DNA of 64,000 nucleotides, from positions 2,232,001 to 2,296,000 of the forward strand of contig JAZAYU010000005.1 in the NCBI GenBank assembly GCA_038501625.1, given 5' to 3'. Under the pieces are notes generated by a model. That model made no database searches, had not been told where the DNA came from, and was given only the letters and a program-made list of their open reading frames with translations. The DNA is from Corbicula japonica. Lineage: Eukaryota > Mollusca > Bivalvia > Venerida > Cyrenidae. Both the position numbers and the translations under genes were made by a program. This document shows positions 13,379 through 25,690 of this stretch, piece by piece; the stretch's first letter is position 1, and every line of letters starts with the position of its first letter.

Positions 13379-13545
13379 CAGTCAAACCTGTTTGAAGACC
13401 ACTCAGGGAAAAACACCAAGGTCTTTGAAAACAAGTGGTCTTTGTTCATATGTGAATTTGTTCTTTCAGTCTGACTGTGGGACAAATAAAGTCTGGTCTT
13501 TATCCACATGTGGCCATTGTTTACAGGTGGTCTTTGGCACATATT
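13379..13545. repeat. Dispersed repeat fragment with an ACAGTCAAACCTG end
   Basis: It begins ACAGTCAAACCTG and contains several GGTCTTT.GAAAAC..GTGGTCTTTG blocks. The same terminal motif ends the small element at 22721-22905, so both probably belong to related non-autonomous DNA elements. The right end here is unclear. Confidence 0.5.
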
Positions 13546-14624
13546 GCATATTGTAATTAATATATTAACTTGGACACTTGAATTTCAATGTTACATGTAA
13601 ATAATAATAGTCCGTCAAACTATAACACTATTATTTGAAGCTGTATCAGCAGCTATCAGTATAAAGTTATACGGAAAGTCCGAAATTTTTCGTTTCAAAA
13701 TGACGCTAGTGACAGTAGACCGAAATGGTGATAAAGTGTGGTTTAATAATTTGAAAAAAATACGGGGGAATTTTGATAGTTATCAAACACGGCATATATG
13801 AAAATATTGCAGGATTGTTGTTAGCCTGTTCGTGTGCAGAAGTCCAAACAACTGAGTTGATCGAAATACAAATAAACAGTAGTATATTTTATTCTTAAAA
13901 ACAAATAGCATGTATATGTCAGTGGTCATTGAAACTTCAATACGGTATTATGAACAATTTGGAAAGTGTCGCTGACCGTTAAATGGTGGTAACATAAATG
14001 TATGTTTATGTTTATGTTGACTGTTTTTGATCGTAGCTATATCCTGATATACATTTTCAACTATTAAAAGTGCAATTTTGTTTCCTGTTTAAATGAAATC
14101 TTAACAAGTTTAGACTTAATTGATAATTTAAAAATATGTTATAATTGGGTTTCTGTATATATTAAGCAAGACTACTTCGATTTATTTATCATTAAACAAT
14201 CTGCAGTCGCAGTGAAACACCATTTCCACTCAGCAACAAAAGGTCGCCGTTAAATTGTCGATATCTAGCTTTTAACTAACAATATGATGCTTGTTATAGC
14301 AAATATCCGATAGCTTGCATGCGTTTTTCTTTGAAGTTATATAATTTGATCGGATTATATGTTTTGCTTAATTCTTTTCGTTTATATTGAAGCCGTATAT
14401 TTAAAATTCAATAAACTTCACCATGGAAACGTTTACTGCAGAAAATAAAATGTTTTATGCGAAGATAAACATGTCATTGATTTATATACAAACCTTAAGT
14501 TACAAATAAAGCTCACTGTTAAAATATTAGAATGTGAAAAGCTATTTGTTTATATTGTGATTTTACACTTGCTAATATGTTAAACACAAGTGACAGGACA
14601 TTGTCACAAAACCAGGTTTTCATT

Positions 14625-15260
14625 TTCCAGACTGATGGCCGAGCGTAAATGTGTTTTTAAAATCGGTAGATATACATAATGTGAAAAAGAAACAAAGGTC
14701 TTGTTCAATATATTGCATGTGTAAAAAAGCAATTGGCCAAAAATTCAGACAAAATTGATCCAAACACAAAACCCAGATAATATGCATGGCCAAGGGCACT
14801 TGATAACAATACTTTGGTGAGAGTTTTGTTGGAATCACTTGAGAACTGTAGGAGAAGAGTATTTCTCTATATATTACATTATGTTGAAAAAAAAACCAAA
14901 GGCTCATAATTCTGTCAAAAATGATCAAATCACAAAACCCGGAAAATATGCACCAGGGCTCTTGGTGACAATCATTCTGTGAACGTTTCGTTGAAATCCC
15001 TTGAGAAATGTAGAAGGAGTTGTGCACAGAAAAATTACATTTAAAAATAACGTTTAAAAACAAAGGGCCATAATTAGGTCAAAAATGACCAAATCACGAA
15101 ACCCCGACAATATGCGCCAGGGCACTTCATGACAATACTTCTGTGAAAGTTTTGTTGAAATCCTTTGAGAAATGTAGGAGAAGTTACGCACAGAAGAAAT
15201 TGTTTACGCCCGCCCTCCCTCCCGCCCACGTACCCCAATCTAATAACCAGGATTTTTCCT
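14625..15260. repeat. Dispersed tandem repeat, about 170-bp monomers
   Basis: Roughly three diverged monomers share AAAATGATCAAATCACAAAA, a CAGGGCACTTG.TGACAAT block and TTGTTGAAATCCCTTGAGAAATGTAG. The block ends in a pyrimidine-rich CCCGCCCTCCCTCCCGCCC stretch. The layout matches a repeat class I associate with bivalve genomes. A 147-codon minus-strand open frame inside it is judged spurious. Confidence 0.7.
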
Positions 15261-16180
15261 TCGGAAAACCTTGTTAAACATTATACATGTAGTTTATTTT
15301 TCTTTTCTACAAAAATAATGTTGTTTAAAAATCTTTTTGTTTTCGTTTCGAGTCTCTCGGTTGGGTTACAACAACTATTCGGAAAATGTATTTTAGTCAG
15401 AAGTACAAATGCCATTATAAGTTAAAGAAATTATCAGACGTCTCGAAACTGTATTGAAAGCAACACATATCAGACATCCTAAAATAGCTATAAACGATTA
15501 AATCCCCACACCCACAAAAGATGTTATATTTCATTCTTTACAAAATCACGTCTGACTTGACTTAAATTTATTTTGACTTCTCTACTTGAAACAGCAGCGA
15601 TTATTAAAATGAAATAACTGTATAAATACATATGTAATAAATATTTATTTTTTAATTGAATTATAGCGTGAAACAAGGGTGTTCCATTTATCCTTTCTTG
15701 TTCCATTAATTTATTTGGCAACTGGTAGTAAATCGTGTGGCAAATTATCAACGTCATTAGTCTATTTTAATCGTGAATACTTACAATGAATAAACAAACA
15801 TTGCTTGTCATAGCTGAGTTGTTGTTGGGGAACATGATATGATACTTGTTATATTCAGTTAACTTATATAAATAATTAGGCAGTGGAGTAATAAACCTCA
15901 GAAAGAAATAAAGCTGTATTACGTTGTGATAACGAAACGATTTTAAAACGTAAATAATTTAATATTGCCATATTTGTGTAACATGAAAGTATTTTTATTT
16001 GGATTTAATAAGAATTGATAGTAAAATAAAAAGCGTTGAAAATGTTAATTATTAAAACATAATTTATTTTGTCAAAATTATTGTTAGCAGTTTTGTCAAG
16101 AGTATTGGTGGGTTGAGCTGATTCATCAAGATCATCAGTGTTCTCAACCGAGTAAAAAAAGTGTGAATTTGGTGCAACCT
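15261..16180. other. Intergenic, no gene seen
   Basis: AT-rich sequence with only short frames and no motif that I could support. Confidence 0.4.
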
Positions 16181-16185
16181 AAAAC

Positions 16186-16338
16186 CTAGGTCCAAGATCA
16201 TAACACTAAGTTTTGAGATCAGTCTCAAATCTCAAGGATCTGATTGGCTGAAATGGCGACTGGTCGCCATTTCAGCCAATCAGATGCTTGAGATTTGAGA
16301 CTGATCTCCAGATTTAGTTTTATGATCTTGGGCCCTAG
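16186..16338. repeat. Palindromic MITE-like element upstream of tyrosinase
   Basis: Two arms of about 75 bp meet almost without a loop at GGCGACTGGTCGCC. The outer ends are CTAGGTCCAAGATCAT and ATGATCTTGGGCCCTAG. The arms differ by a few mismatches and short gaps. The centre lies about 385 bp before the tyrosinase start codon. Confidence 0.88.
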
Positions 16339-16646
16339 TTTAACTCTCCAGTGGCAAATACGCTTTGCGATTTGCCACCGACCCTAACACGGCAATAAAC
16401 CTGCGTTATCTCTTCTATAAATTGAATAAAATGGGTTATTCTTGAAATTGGTCATATCGCTTACTTTTAACATTTGTTTTGATGTTTGGTGAGACTAAGC
16501 TTTCGAAATGTGACTTTTCTTGATAAACCTAACGACTACTTTGATGACACAACAAGTTATACAGTCACAATCAATAGTATTAAGATGGTCGCATTTTGCA
16601 GTCATAACGCATCATCATGCAATGAAGACGTTTCATCTATTTGCAG

Positions 16647-19600
16647 ATGCAGCTTGTATTAACGTGTTTTCTATTCGCTGGAATATTTCAATATTCCTCG
16701 GCCGTTGTACAGACATCTGACGTTCCTCTAGACTTAGCCAAATGTTATGGGCGACTGAGAACGAAGACCTCATTGACAAGAACCCCAGCAGCGTCCATAC
16801 AGACGCACTGCGAGAACATGTATATGTGGAACCATGCTAAAGACTTAAATAGTAATCGTGGTGCTAATGCACAAACAGTGTAAGTTTTTATTCTAATTGT
16901 TTTTTATTGTAACTTTAAAATTTTCTTTGAAATTGAATATATTAACTAAGTTTCAATTTTCATTGTATTTCACTAAATATTAAAATTCGCATAATTGTTT
17001 TCCACCACTCTTAGTTTATACTCTCGATGTCTTTCAGTTATTATTCTCTTTTTATACAACAAACGATTAAAATTGCTAAGTGTGGCTATCGACGTTCACT
17101 TACATCTATTTAGATTATTATTGACATTATAAGCTCAAATTTATATTGCCTTTCACTGAAACAAAATTAAATCAGAGTCGTTCGTCAGTTTTGTTAGCAA
17201 CCAACCGATACTGCATGGTTCATTCGCATAGTAGATCATCCAGAATGACTGATTTAAATAATGCATCGGTATCAATGTTCTAAACCCTCTTTGTTAAGAA
17301 AACAATAGCCTATACAAAATTAAGTATACTAAACCTTAATACATCGTGAAAGCGTGGCAGTTGGATGTAAATAGTTTACTTTATAAACAAGGGCATTGTA
17401 GATGCAGCGTTATAAATAAGAATATTCTTGTCAACATTCAAATGTTAACAGGGTCGGACAAGGATTTAATTTTGATCAAGCAGGAGGGAACATGCTTTGT
17501 GGCAAACATATTCGAAATTATGTAGTATTGCATCTTTTTATGCGATTTGCAGATACGAGCGATATGTGTTATCATAATGTCTTTTCATTTACATTAAGTT
17601 CATAAACGTTTAGAGGCTGAGTTCGACGCGTCTGTCCGCTTTTAAAACCTCCCAATTTTTGTTTTCATGTTCACCTATGTAAATTCTCAGAGATTGCTTA
17701 AGCCTGTATCTTAGAGTTTGTTTTTTTTAATGAACTTGCAGCAGTTATATCATAATAATTGTATCACCCACACTAACTGCTTTTATGTCCGCACGAGTGT
17801 ATTATAACTGCATAAACTTGTGAGTGACGTATTACTTATTAATTGAATTTTTACGAAACCAAACGACAATTGTGATATAAAATAGTTACTCTTTATCTTT
17901 AAAACTACGTTAAGAGTTGAATAATTTCTTTTAATCATAAATAAAATCAAGTAGATCTAGATGTAAATGTTGAAGACAAGAAGTTGACCTGTGGCTAAAG
18001 TATTGTGACAGATACCAATTAAGAACTTTTTTTCTACAGTATAGAAATGTAGATGAAAAACTATTTAACATCTAGATAACAAGAATAGTTACGAAAACAA
18101 AGCCATTGAATCTAAAATATGTAAATATTTTAAAGTATAAATAGGCTATTCAACACCTACTATGTTGGTAAATTATTATCAAAATTTACCTATTCATTAC
18201 AATCAGTGTTTTCTCCAGCATATATTTCAAAGTTGTTTTTGTATAATTTTCAGCGGTTACATCAGAGGACTGTTTCAAAATACCCGACAGGAGATAGCTC
18301 AGCACAGAATTAAGAAGAGGCAAGCCGGGCCTCCACCCAGGTTACGGTTGCGAAAAGAAATCCGTATGATGTCGGATCAAGAATTACAAACATATTTCGC
18401 AGCTGTTAACAGTGCAAAACGTAACACAGTTAGTGACCTGAAACATTTGTATACTATTATTGTTTATGTCTACATTTATTTTAGTTGACGTGTAAGTGTC
18501 GCCTTCTTCATAACAGGTGACACATTAACCAGACAAAACTGCATTTTCTTGTGAAAACAGTAACATCATTAGCCCAAAACATAATTATTCTTAGACTAAA
18601 TCTTTTCTTAGTTATTAACTCAATGACTAATAAGCAGGGTAAACTCTGAAGATGATTCTAGTAGTTCTTTTTTGTGATTTTTCCGGGAGACGACGATACA
18701 CAATCCCATTCTATACAGCACACGTACAATGAAACTAAGCGAGTTCCTTGGCAGAATTTCATTGTTTAAGATCGACACGTTCGCAAGATATTGCAAACAG
18801 TAAAAACTCCTAAATAACGATAGACAATACCAACCAACAAGTTACGATGCACTATATGATCCGGGTTACCTTCAAGTTGTCAGTATCCCACAAGTGCAAG
18901 GCTAACGCTTAAATTATCCACATTTTAATTTACAAACTCTGGTACGACCCAATGGCAGGATTTCGCAACATAATGATACATGGTGATTGACCAATATGAT
19001 AATCTGCGCCCTCAACTTCCACAAGTTCGTTGTCTTGCAAAAATTTCATACTAGTTATATAGAAAACTATTTTTTATTTCGATATGACATTCCGATAAAC
19101 AATACAACAATTATTTATAATTTCAGTCTATAGCACCAAACAAATATGACGCCTTGGCAGAATTTCACACCGGAATGACGTCATTATCCGCACACGGTGG
19201 CTGTAACTTCCATGGGTGGCACCGGATGTACTTACTCATGTAAGTAAACCACATTTGGATTGAGCTTTTAATTAAAAACTTAAAATACTTCATTGTCAAA
19301 AAAAAAGACTTGGTAGTAAAATTTGTGAACTTCGCTCAAAAGGCATTATATTGAAATCACCTGTAATGATGTAGAAATACCAAAGAAACTATATAACAGC
19401 TCACATAAAAGTCCAACAAATATATAATTGCAGTTATGAAAATACGACCAAAACTTCAGTCAGGAGTAAATTGTGCAATCACTGGGGACTTCCGAACAAA
19501 ATATGCCTATAATTACTTTTACGATGAAACAGAAAGTTAACTAAATAGTTGTTTTTACCTGTGAAAGATAGAAATATATTTCATAAAAGAATTCCGGAAT

Positions 19601-22600
19601 CATGTTTTTTTCACTCGTGGATACGGTTAAATTTATTTCTACCTCGCGCTGGTAAAATCAAATATCATGTCTATATTCATAATTATTTTTTGCGCCTTCA
19701 ATTAAAATTCGAAGACAAAAAGCTGACAATTTTAACAAGGTTTATGCATTTCCACAGGTTTGAAAATGCACTGAGAGAAGAAGGGCCGGCTTTTGCAGAT
19801 GTGACGGTGCCATATTGGGATTCGACCTTAGACCATGGGATGGAGGATCCGCGACAATCTGTTCTGTTCACCGACCGTTTTATGGGATCGTGTCAGGGAG
19901 AGGCGAAGGGCGGTGTCATGGGGACCGGATGGGACTCCTCAACTGGTATGATTACACGAAACTGTGGTACAGACGGACCTTTGGTAACTGAGGAGATGAT
20001 AACCAATGTAACAAGACATACCAGGATGGGCGCCATATGCGGAGAGAATTCTGAAATTGACGACGATTGGGAATTTCATCATAACGGAGTTCACAGGTGG
20101 ATTGACGGACAAATGGCCATTTTATCGTCTGCTGTATACGACCCCGTATTTTGGCTTCACCACTGCTTTGTCGACATGGTTTGGGAACTTTTTCGAGATA
20201 ATCAAAAACGAGCTGGAGTTAATCCAGAGACAGACTATCCTGCTAATCCGACAACGATGGGAGCAGCCGAGCTTCATATGCCTACTGCAGAAATGGGCTT
20301 TGCAGATCTTAGAGTCATTGACGGTTTGAGCGAAATGTTTACTAGAGAGTGGTACAGGTATGCTCCGAGGCCAACTTGTTTCCAAAATCAGCAAGATTGT
20401 GGATCGAAATATTTGAAATGTATGCCAAGGAGAGGGGTTCCAGGCCAGTTTCAATGTGTATCTAAGACACTTCAAGAAGTCCTAGCTTTTGAAGCAGAAC
20501 TCAATAGACCTCAACCTCAGCCATGTATTACTCCTACAGAGAACCCTGCGGTTGTAAAGCCACCACCAAAAGAAATTATGCCAGTTCAAAATACATACTG
20601 CATGAACGGTAGAAGCGACATTCAACAGTGGGTTTATATTCCTGTCAAACTTATTTTAAGAAGACCCCCAGATTACAAAAGTTATGGTTCATACCCAGTT
20701 GAACGAGGTCAGATTCAACAAATGAGAGGCGACATTTACGCACCGAGTGCGTATAGCAATGTTTATAGGCATTTACGAAGGGCGGAAACACCGGCCAAGT
20801 ATAAAGATTGTATTGAACCAGAAACGCCTACAAATACAATCTATGTCAAATCAGTTGGCCTCAACTACGAAGGCGTTTATAAAGAATATGCAATTATGGA
20901 TAAACGGCTTGCCATAACCGTCGCGACAGCATATCTCGCAGTCCGCAAGCCGATATCTGCTACAGATACTTCAGTTGCTGTTTTGAATGCTCAGGATTCG
21001 TGTGGACGAATTTGTAAACCAGTATGCAAAGTTCCAGGAACTGAAATTTACCGACCCTGCTCTGGAGCGGTGAAGGTCACAGGGAGCACACCACTGCAGT
21101 TCGGCAATTCATTTGGAGATGCGGTCTTAAACGTTTGGGATTTTAATACAGACCAAAATTGTCCACAGCTTCAAACATCGAACATTATTGTTAGTTTCTA
21201 CTGTGATTATAGCACGGATTGGACATGGCCGTCTGTTGCACCAGCAGCAAAAAATACGACAGGTAAATTCTTCAAACATATCGTATGAATAAAAAGATAT
21301 TGTTGAATACGTATATCGCTGGAATTTAGATAACTTATAACTTATTACTTACTAACATATTTTGGGCGTTAAGATGCACCTTTAGGATGTTGAGCACGAT
21401 ATATATTTGGGAAAATTTTAAGAGGCGCTCAGCCCCGGGGCTAAGCGACGTGTACAGTAATATGCATGTCCATTAATGCTCATGAACAGGCTCAGTCAAT
21501 GCGAGCCAGCAATATTTTGAAATTTGTCTTGTTTGCTGGCTATTAAAGTTTGTTTTTCATCTATTGAAGCAACGTAACACATTACGTCAAAATTAGACTG
21601 GAGTCACTTTAAAGATTAAGTTTAAATATTAATGACAAAACGATAGAACCCTATCTTTGTTTAGTTTAATGTATCTCCTTCGTCTAAGTATCACCAACGG
21701 TTGATTATTTTTGTTGTTGGTTTTAACTCTTTTTTATCATTTGCCTTCCCGTGGCCTACGTGGAAAGGACTGTTGTTGTGTATTTAGCTTATTGCAGGGC
21801 TAGGCGCTGTCGCCGTGACGGTGCGGGTTCGCTCCCAGCTAGAGGCACTATCATTTGAAATTCACAGTAGCGCTATTTGTGCAGTGTGGCGGCCGTAAAA
21901 GGTCTCCCCGTACATGTAGTCAGTACTGTTATCAGTAAAATAATCCGTTACCGATGTCATGCAGTGATTGTTACGCATATCAGGGCTATCCGATCAACCT
22001 TTTTGGGGGTTGTCCCGGTTAGCTCAATTGGTTGCGTCGCAGGAATTGCAGGGCTAGGCGCTGTCGCCGTGACGGTGCGGGTTCACTCCCAGCTAGAGGC
22101 ACTATCATTTGAAATTCACAGTAGCGCTATTTGTGCAGTGTGGCGGCCGTAATAGGTCTCCCCGTACATGTACTCAGTACTGTTATCAGTAAAAAAAAAA
22201 GCCGTTACCGATGTCATGCAGTGATTGTTACGCATATTAGGGCTATCCGATCAACCTTTTTGGGGTTGTCCCGGTTAGCTCAATTGGTTGCGTCGCAGGA
22301 ATTGCAGGGCTAGGCGCTGTCGCCGTGACGGTGCGGGTTCGCTCCCAGCTAGAGGCACTATCATTTGTAACCATTTTCACTTTACGCTGCATATTCAAAG
22401 TTCAGGGTGGAATACTTCAATATTTTATTTGTTGTCAGAATCAATTGTGCCATTCTAGAATGCTTATAAATGACTGATTACTTACATTTTATAATCTGTT
22501 ATGAGTAAATTTTACTACCTTAGTAACGCTATCACCTTAATAACTGTTTTGGTTTTAAATATATTTAAATACGTCCACCATGTATGAATATTACATCCCA

Positions 22601-23175
22601 ATTTCTTTATTTACAGGTCTTCCAAAATTTATGTTAAAAATTGTGACATATGAAAACACTTCAATATTTTCGAATTTGATAAGTAACCAGGCACTTTTAA
22701 AGCTGAGTCCCTGATGAAATACAGCGAAACCTGCGTTAGCAGCCACCTGCGAATAGCAACCAACTGCCTTTAGCAGCCAGTTTTGAATATGACCTAAACT
22801 GACATTCTGTTCTTACTAATGTTTTACTGTCTTTAACAGCCACCTGTCTTCAGCAGCCACTTTTTGTCACTCCTTTGGATAGCTGCTAAAGACAGGTTTG
22901 ACTGTATATGTTTTATATGTTGTATACATGTATGTAATACCACATGTATCGTTTCAGGCTGTGACCTTGGTAGGGGCTGTGTTGTTAATGCGCCATGTGA
23001 TTCTCTTAGAACCTGCACGAATGGGGCCGTGTTAGAATGTCTCGGGTCATGCCAGATATATGCAAGCTGTTTTAACAACAGTTATATGTTGTATCAATGC
23101 AGAAACGGGGAACGGTTTCTTCCCGGCAGGGGATGCGTTAGTGCAGCTCTTAATCCATGCACACCTGGTGGATAA
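16647..23175 (+). CDS. Secreted tyrosinase-like type-3 copper oxidase with Cys-rich C-terminus
   Basis: Five exons: 16647-16879, 18254-18428, 19127-19239, 19758-21262 and 22958-23175 (2,244 bp, 747 residues; all phases fit). The start was chosen because it gives a signal peptide, MQLVLTCFLFAGIFQYSSA. The CuA region spans exons 3-4, with likely ligands H150 (EFHTG), H159 (SAHGG) and H168 (GWHRMYLL). The CuB region is in exon 4: HNGVHRWIDG (H282, H286) and DPVFWLHHCFVD (H308/H309). Tyrosinases oxidise phenols to quinones; in bivalves secreted members work in shell matrix and periostracum or in immunity. Exon 5 adds a Cys-rich tail (about residues 676-747) resembling a chitin-binding peritrophin module. 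The exon 2 donor is the weak form ACA|GTTAGT. The gene looks intact. The exact subfamily is uncertain. Confidence 0.9.
21425..21560. repeat. Dispersed repeat fragment (copy 1) in tyrosinase intron 4
   Basis: It contains AGTAATATGCATGTCCATTA followed by a CTCATGAACAGGCTCAGTCA block. A related fragment lies at 53475-53595 with TAGTAATATGCATTTCCATT and CATGAACATACTCAATCAAA. Confidence 0.6.
21794..22365 (+). mobile_element. tRNA-derived SINE in tandem, about 255-bp units
   Basis: Units repeat at 21794, 22048 and 22304 (periods 254 and 256), giving a little over two copies. Each full unit has an A-box-like GGTTAGCTCAATTGGTTG and a B-box-like GGTTCGCTCCC about 50 bp later, so it is built on a tRNA-like head. 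The first copy starts after its A box and the third ends shortly after its B box. It lies in tyrosinase intron 4, same strand. Confidence 0.72.
22721..22905. mobile_element. Small TIR element (MITE) in tyrosinase intron 4
   Basis: The ends ACAGCGAAACCTGCGTTAGC and TAAAGACAGGTTTGACTGT are imperfect terminal inverted repeats of about 26 bp with TA on both sides. The interior has CAGCCACCTGT blocks. It ends 52 bp before tyrosinase exon 5. It has no coding capacity. Confidence 0.65.
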
Positions 23176-23443
23176 AACATGACGTAAGCTATGACATAAG
23201 CGGTCGCTAAGAAAGGACAGTTTGAAAAAGGCACAAAAAGATTTCATACAAATTGAATGGAATACAAGACAAAAAGAAAAATATGTAATGATGAAAAAAC
23301 ACGTTTCTTTATACGATATTTATTTACTTTATCAGGACGTCATTTTCAAGTAAAAGTTTAATGTATACTTCATAATATGTTTGAGGGGATACATGCGGTG
23401 AGATGTTGTTATTGATGTGTGCTGTTGTTGTTTTATTTTTTCA

Positions 23444-23449
23444 AATAAA
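23444..23449 (+). promoter_or_regulatory. Putative poly(A) signal of tyrosinase
   Basis: AATAAA lies 269 bp after the tyrosinase stop and is the first good match on this strand downstream. Confidence 0.45.
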
Positions 23450-23940
23450 ATTTTTCATTTGATAGTTGTGTAATTATATACGATCCATGTTTAAAAAGTA
23501 ATCACCTTTAGACTTGTAATTCAGACTGTTGTTTTTAATAGAACACAACAACCTAATACGTAAGAAATATCTAAAACAATACACTGTAACCATTGACTCG
23601 ATTTGTTTTTGGTGAAATCGTCGCATAACTAACGTGGTCACTTTTCAAAAGCAGTCAGGTGAGAACAGATGAAAGGCAACTTTAAAAGCCAACAAGCAAA
23701 ATATTGCAGGCTCGGCAGTATTAGAATCACTTACAAATATCAGTCCGATTTCTTTCAACCTTGCCCAGATGATCAAGCTGGATGTGTAGATGATCGTAAA
23801 GAAGAGTTTTTTTTTCCTGCGATCATTTTTTACCAGAGTTATGGGCCTTTTGTTATCTTACAAAGGTTGTTGCAGCAGTGAGGGCATCAGTGTCCTGAGG
23901 ACACAGTCTATTTTAACTAGTCTTTCAAAAAAAAAAGCAA
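23450..23940. other. Intergenic, no gene seen
   Basis: Short open frames only. No domain was recognised. Confidence 0.4.
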
Positions 23941-23942
23941 CA

Positions 23943-24250
23943 TATGCATATCAGGAATCGCCACACTCAAAAAACACAGCCTCCCCACGCAGCGAAAAAG
24001 AAGAGAGGAAGAGAGAGAGAGAGAGCTCATGTTTTATATATGTATGTCAATTCAAATAGGACGCCACAAACAATTAATAAACAAGAGAACCTTTGGGGAT
24101 ACCGGTCAGTGGCAAAACAAATTGCCACTGGGGGTTTAAACCAGGTTCTAGGGTGCACCAACCTCACACTTGCCCCAACAGGTTCTCGTATCACAAAACA
24201 AGTACAAATTGTCTGGGTGAAATAACTCCAACCCACCCATCAGCTCAACA
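23943..24250. repeat. Dispersed repeat, copy 1 (partner at 58406)
   Basis: It shares with 58406-58730 the blocks TATCAGGAATCGCCACACTC, a GAGAGGAAGAGAGAG run, GACGCCACAAACAAT, GGTTCTAGGGTGCACCAACC and CACTTGCCCCAACAGGTTCT, in the same order and orientation. Overlapping short open frames here are by-products. Confidence 0.85.
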
Positions 24251-24762
24251 ATGTTGCATGCAAAAGCATACAAACATATAAACATAAGAATTTAATAGCA
24301 TTGCAAAGCCAAAGGGCGGGTACTCAATGATCTTTCCGAGACCAGAGCACCTGGAGTAAAATCAGCAGGAACACGATGACAGGGATAAAAGAAACAAATC
24401 GAGCTTTTAGGTTCTTTTAAGAAAAGATTTCCCCATAAACTTTCATAAACTCTTACACCCCTGCCACCGTCGTGTAACCAAAGAGGTAAGCATAATGATC
24501 AACTGTAGATGGGTTAATCACCAGGCCTGCAGAGCGCTGTAAAATATCTTGTTGGTAACCTTTCTTTTTAAATTTACAGTTGGTTTTTACGAATAACCGG
24601 GAGAAAGGTTATGTCAATACCTTTCCAACAGTATAAAAACGAGTCTTCAGCTAAACACAGTTTTAAAGTAATCGTAATTTTAATATAGCCAGTCGTTTGC
24701 AACTGTTGGTTGAGAATATTGAAAAAATAGAGCTTGTACAAAACTCAAAACTCGGTCATTCG

Positions 24763-25690
24763 GTAACGCAGATTTTTACTTAATTAGCGGAAGATTATGT
24801 GTCTGATAAGGTATCTGATAAGAAAGTTTATAGGTGGAGAAAGAAACTTCTGACTGAAGACCGTCAAAGATGAAGCTAAATCTAACAGACCTGTAACGCA
24901 GATTTTTACTTAAGTAGCGGAAGATTATGTGTCTGATAAGGTATCTGATAAGAAAGTTTATAGGTGGAGAAAGAAACTTCTGACTGAAGACCGTCAAAGA
25001 TGAAGCTAAATCTGGCAGACCTGTGACTGCAACAGGCAAAACAAATGTCCCAAATGTCAGGGAAATAATTGAAAGTGATAGGAGGTACAAGATAAGTGAT
25101 ATTGCCAAAGCTGTTGGTATTTCGCTTTTGCGGGTGGACTTCATTCCAAAGAGTATTTTGAAAGTAAGAAAAGATTTCTGCCTGATATACACACCATAAG
25201 TTGACAGATGACCAAAAAGGGTACGACTACAAACCGCTAAGCAATTTCCCAAAATGTTTCAACTTAAAGACATTTTGCAAACATTATAACTGGTGACATT
25301 TAATGTGTTCACTAATTCAAACCAGTCAAAATGTAACAAAGTAATGCTAACCAAACACAGTAGGTGGCATTTAGTTGCCAAAAGATCATAAGGTCAGATA
25401 AGGTCATTTGTTGCATACCCATCTCCCGAGATGGTATAGCCATAAAAATTGTGGGGCCGAAGGGCGAAAGTGTTAGGTATTACTGAAATGTTTTAAATAA
25501 AAAAACGACGCCCTGTGTCGGGATTTAGGCATGTTCGTCTACTTCGTGGTTAATGCTCCATCACATACATCTGAGATTGTGAAGCAATTTTTGAAGTCGA
25601 AGAAGGTAACCGTCCGCCACTACCACTATACTATCCAGATATACTCTATTCGACTTCTTTCCTTACACCAAAACTTAAAACTTTCTCAGC
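24763..25690 (+). pseudogene. Decayed mariner-family transposase with internal 130-bp duplication
   Basis: Frames read an N-terminal linker SGRPVTATGKTNVPNVREII and a helix-turn-helix region ISDIAKAVGISLLRV at about 25003-25140. A C-terminal catalytic-domain remnant follows at about 25545-25680: NAPSHTSEIVKQFLKSKKV and then a garbled YSPD-type block. This order is that of mariner transposases. Stops, frameshifts and a large gap between the parts show it is dead; the Asp expected before NAPSH is not seen in frame. The segment 24763-24892 is repeated at 24893-25022 (130-bp period, about three mismatches). It cannot encode transposase. Confidence 0.75.

Noticed and set aside
14620..15063. 147-codon minus-strand open frame
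   Set aside because: It lies wholly in the dispersed tandem repeat; no start context or domain, and the peptide repeats with the DNA.
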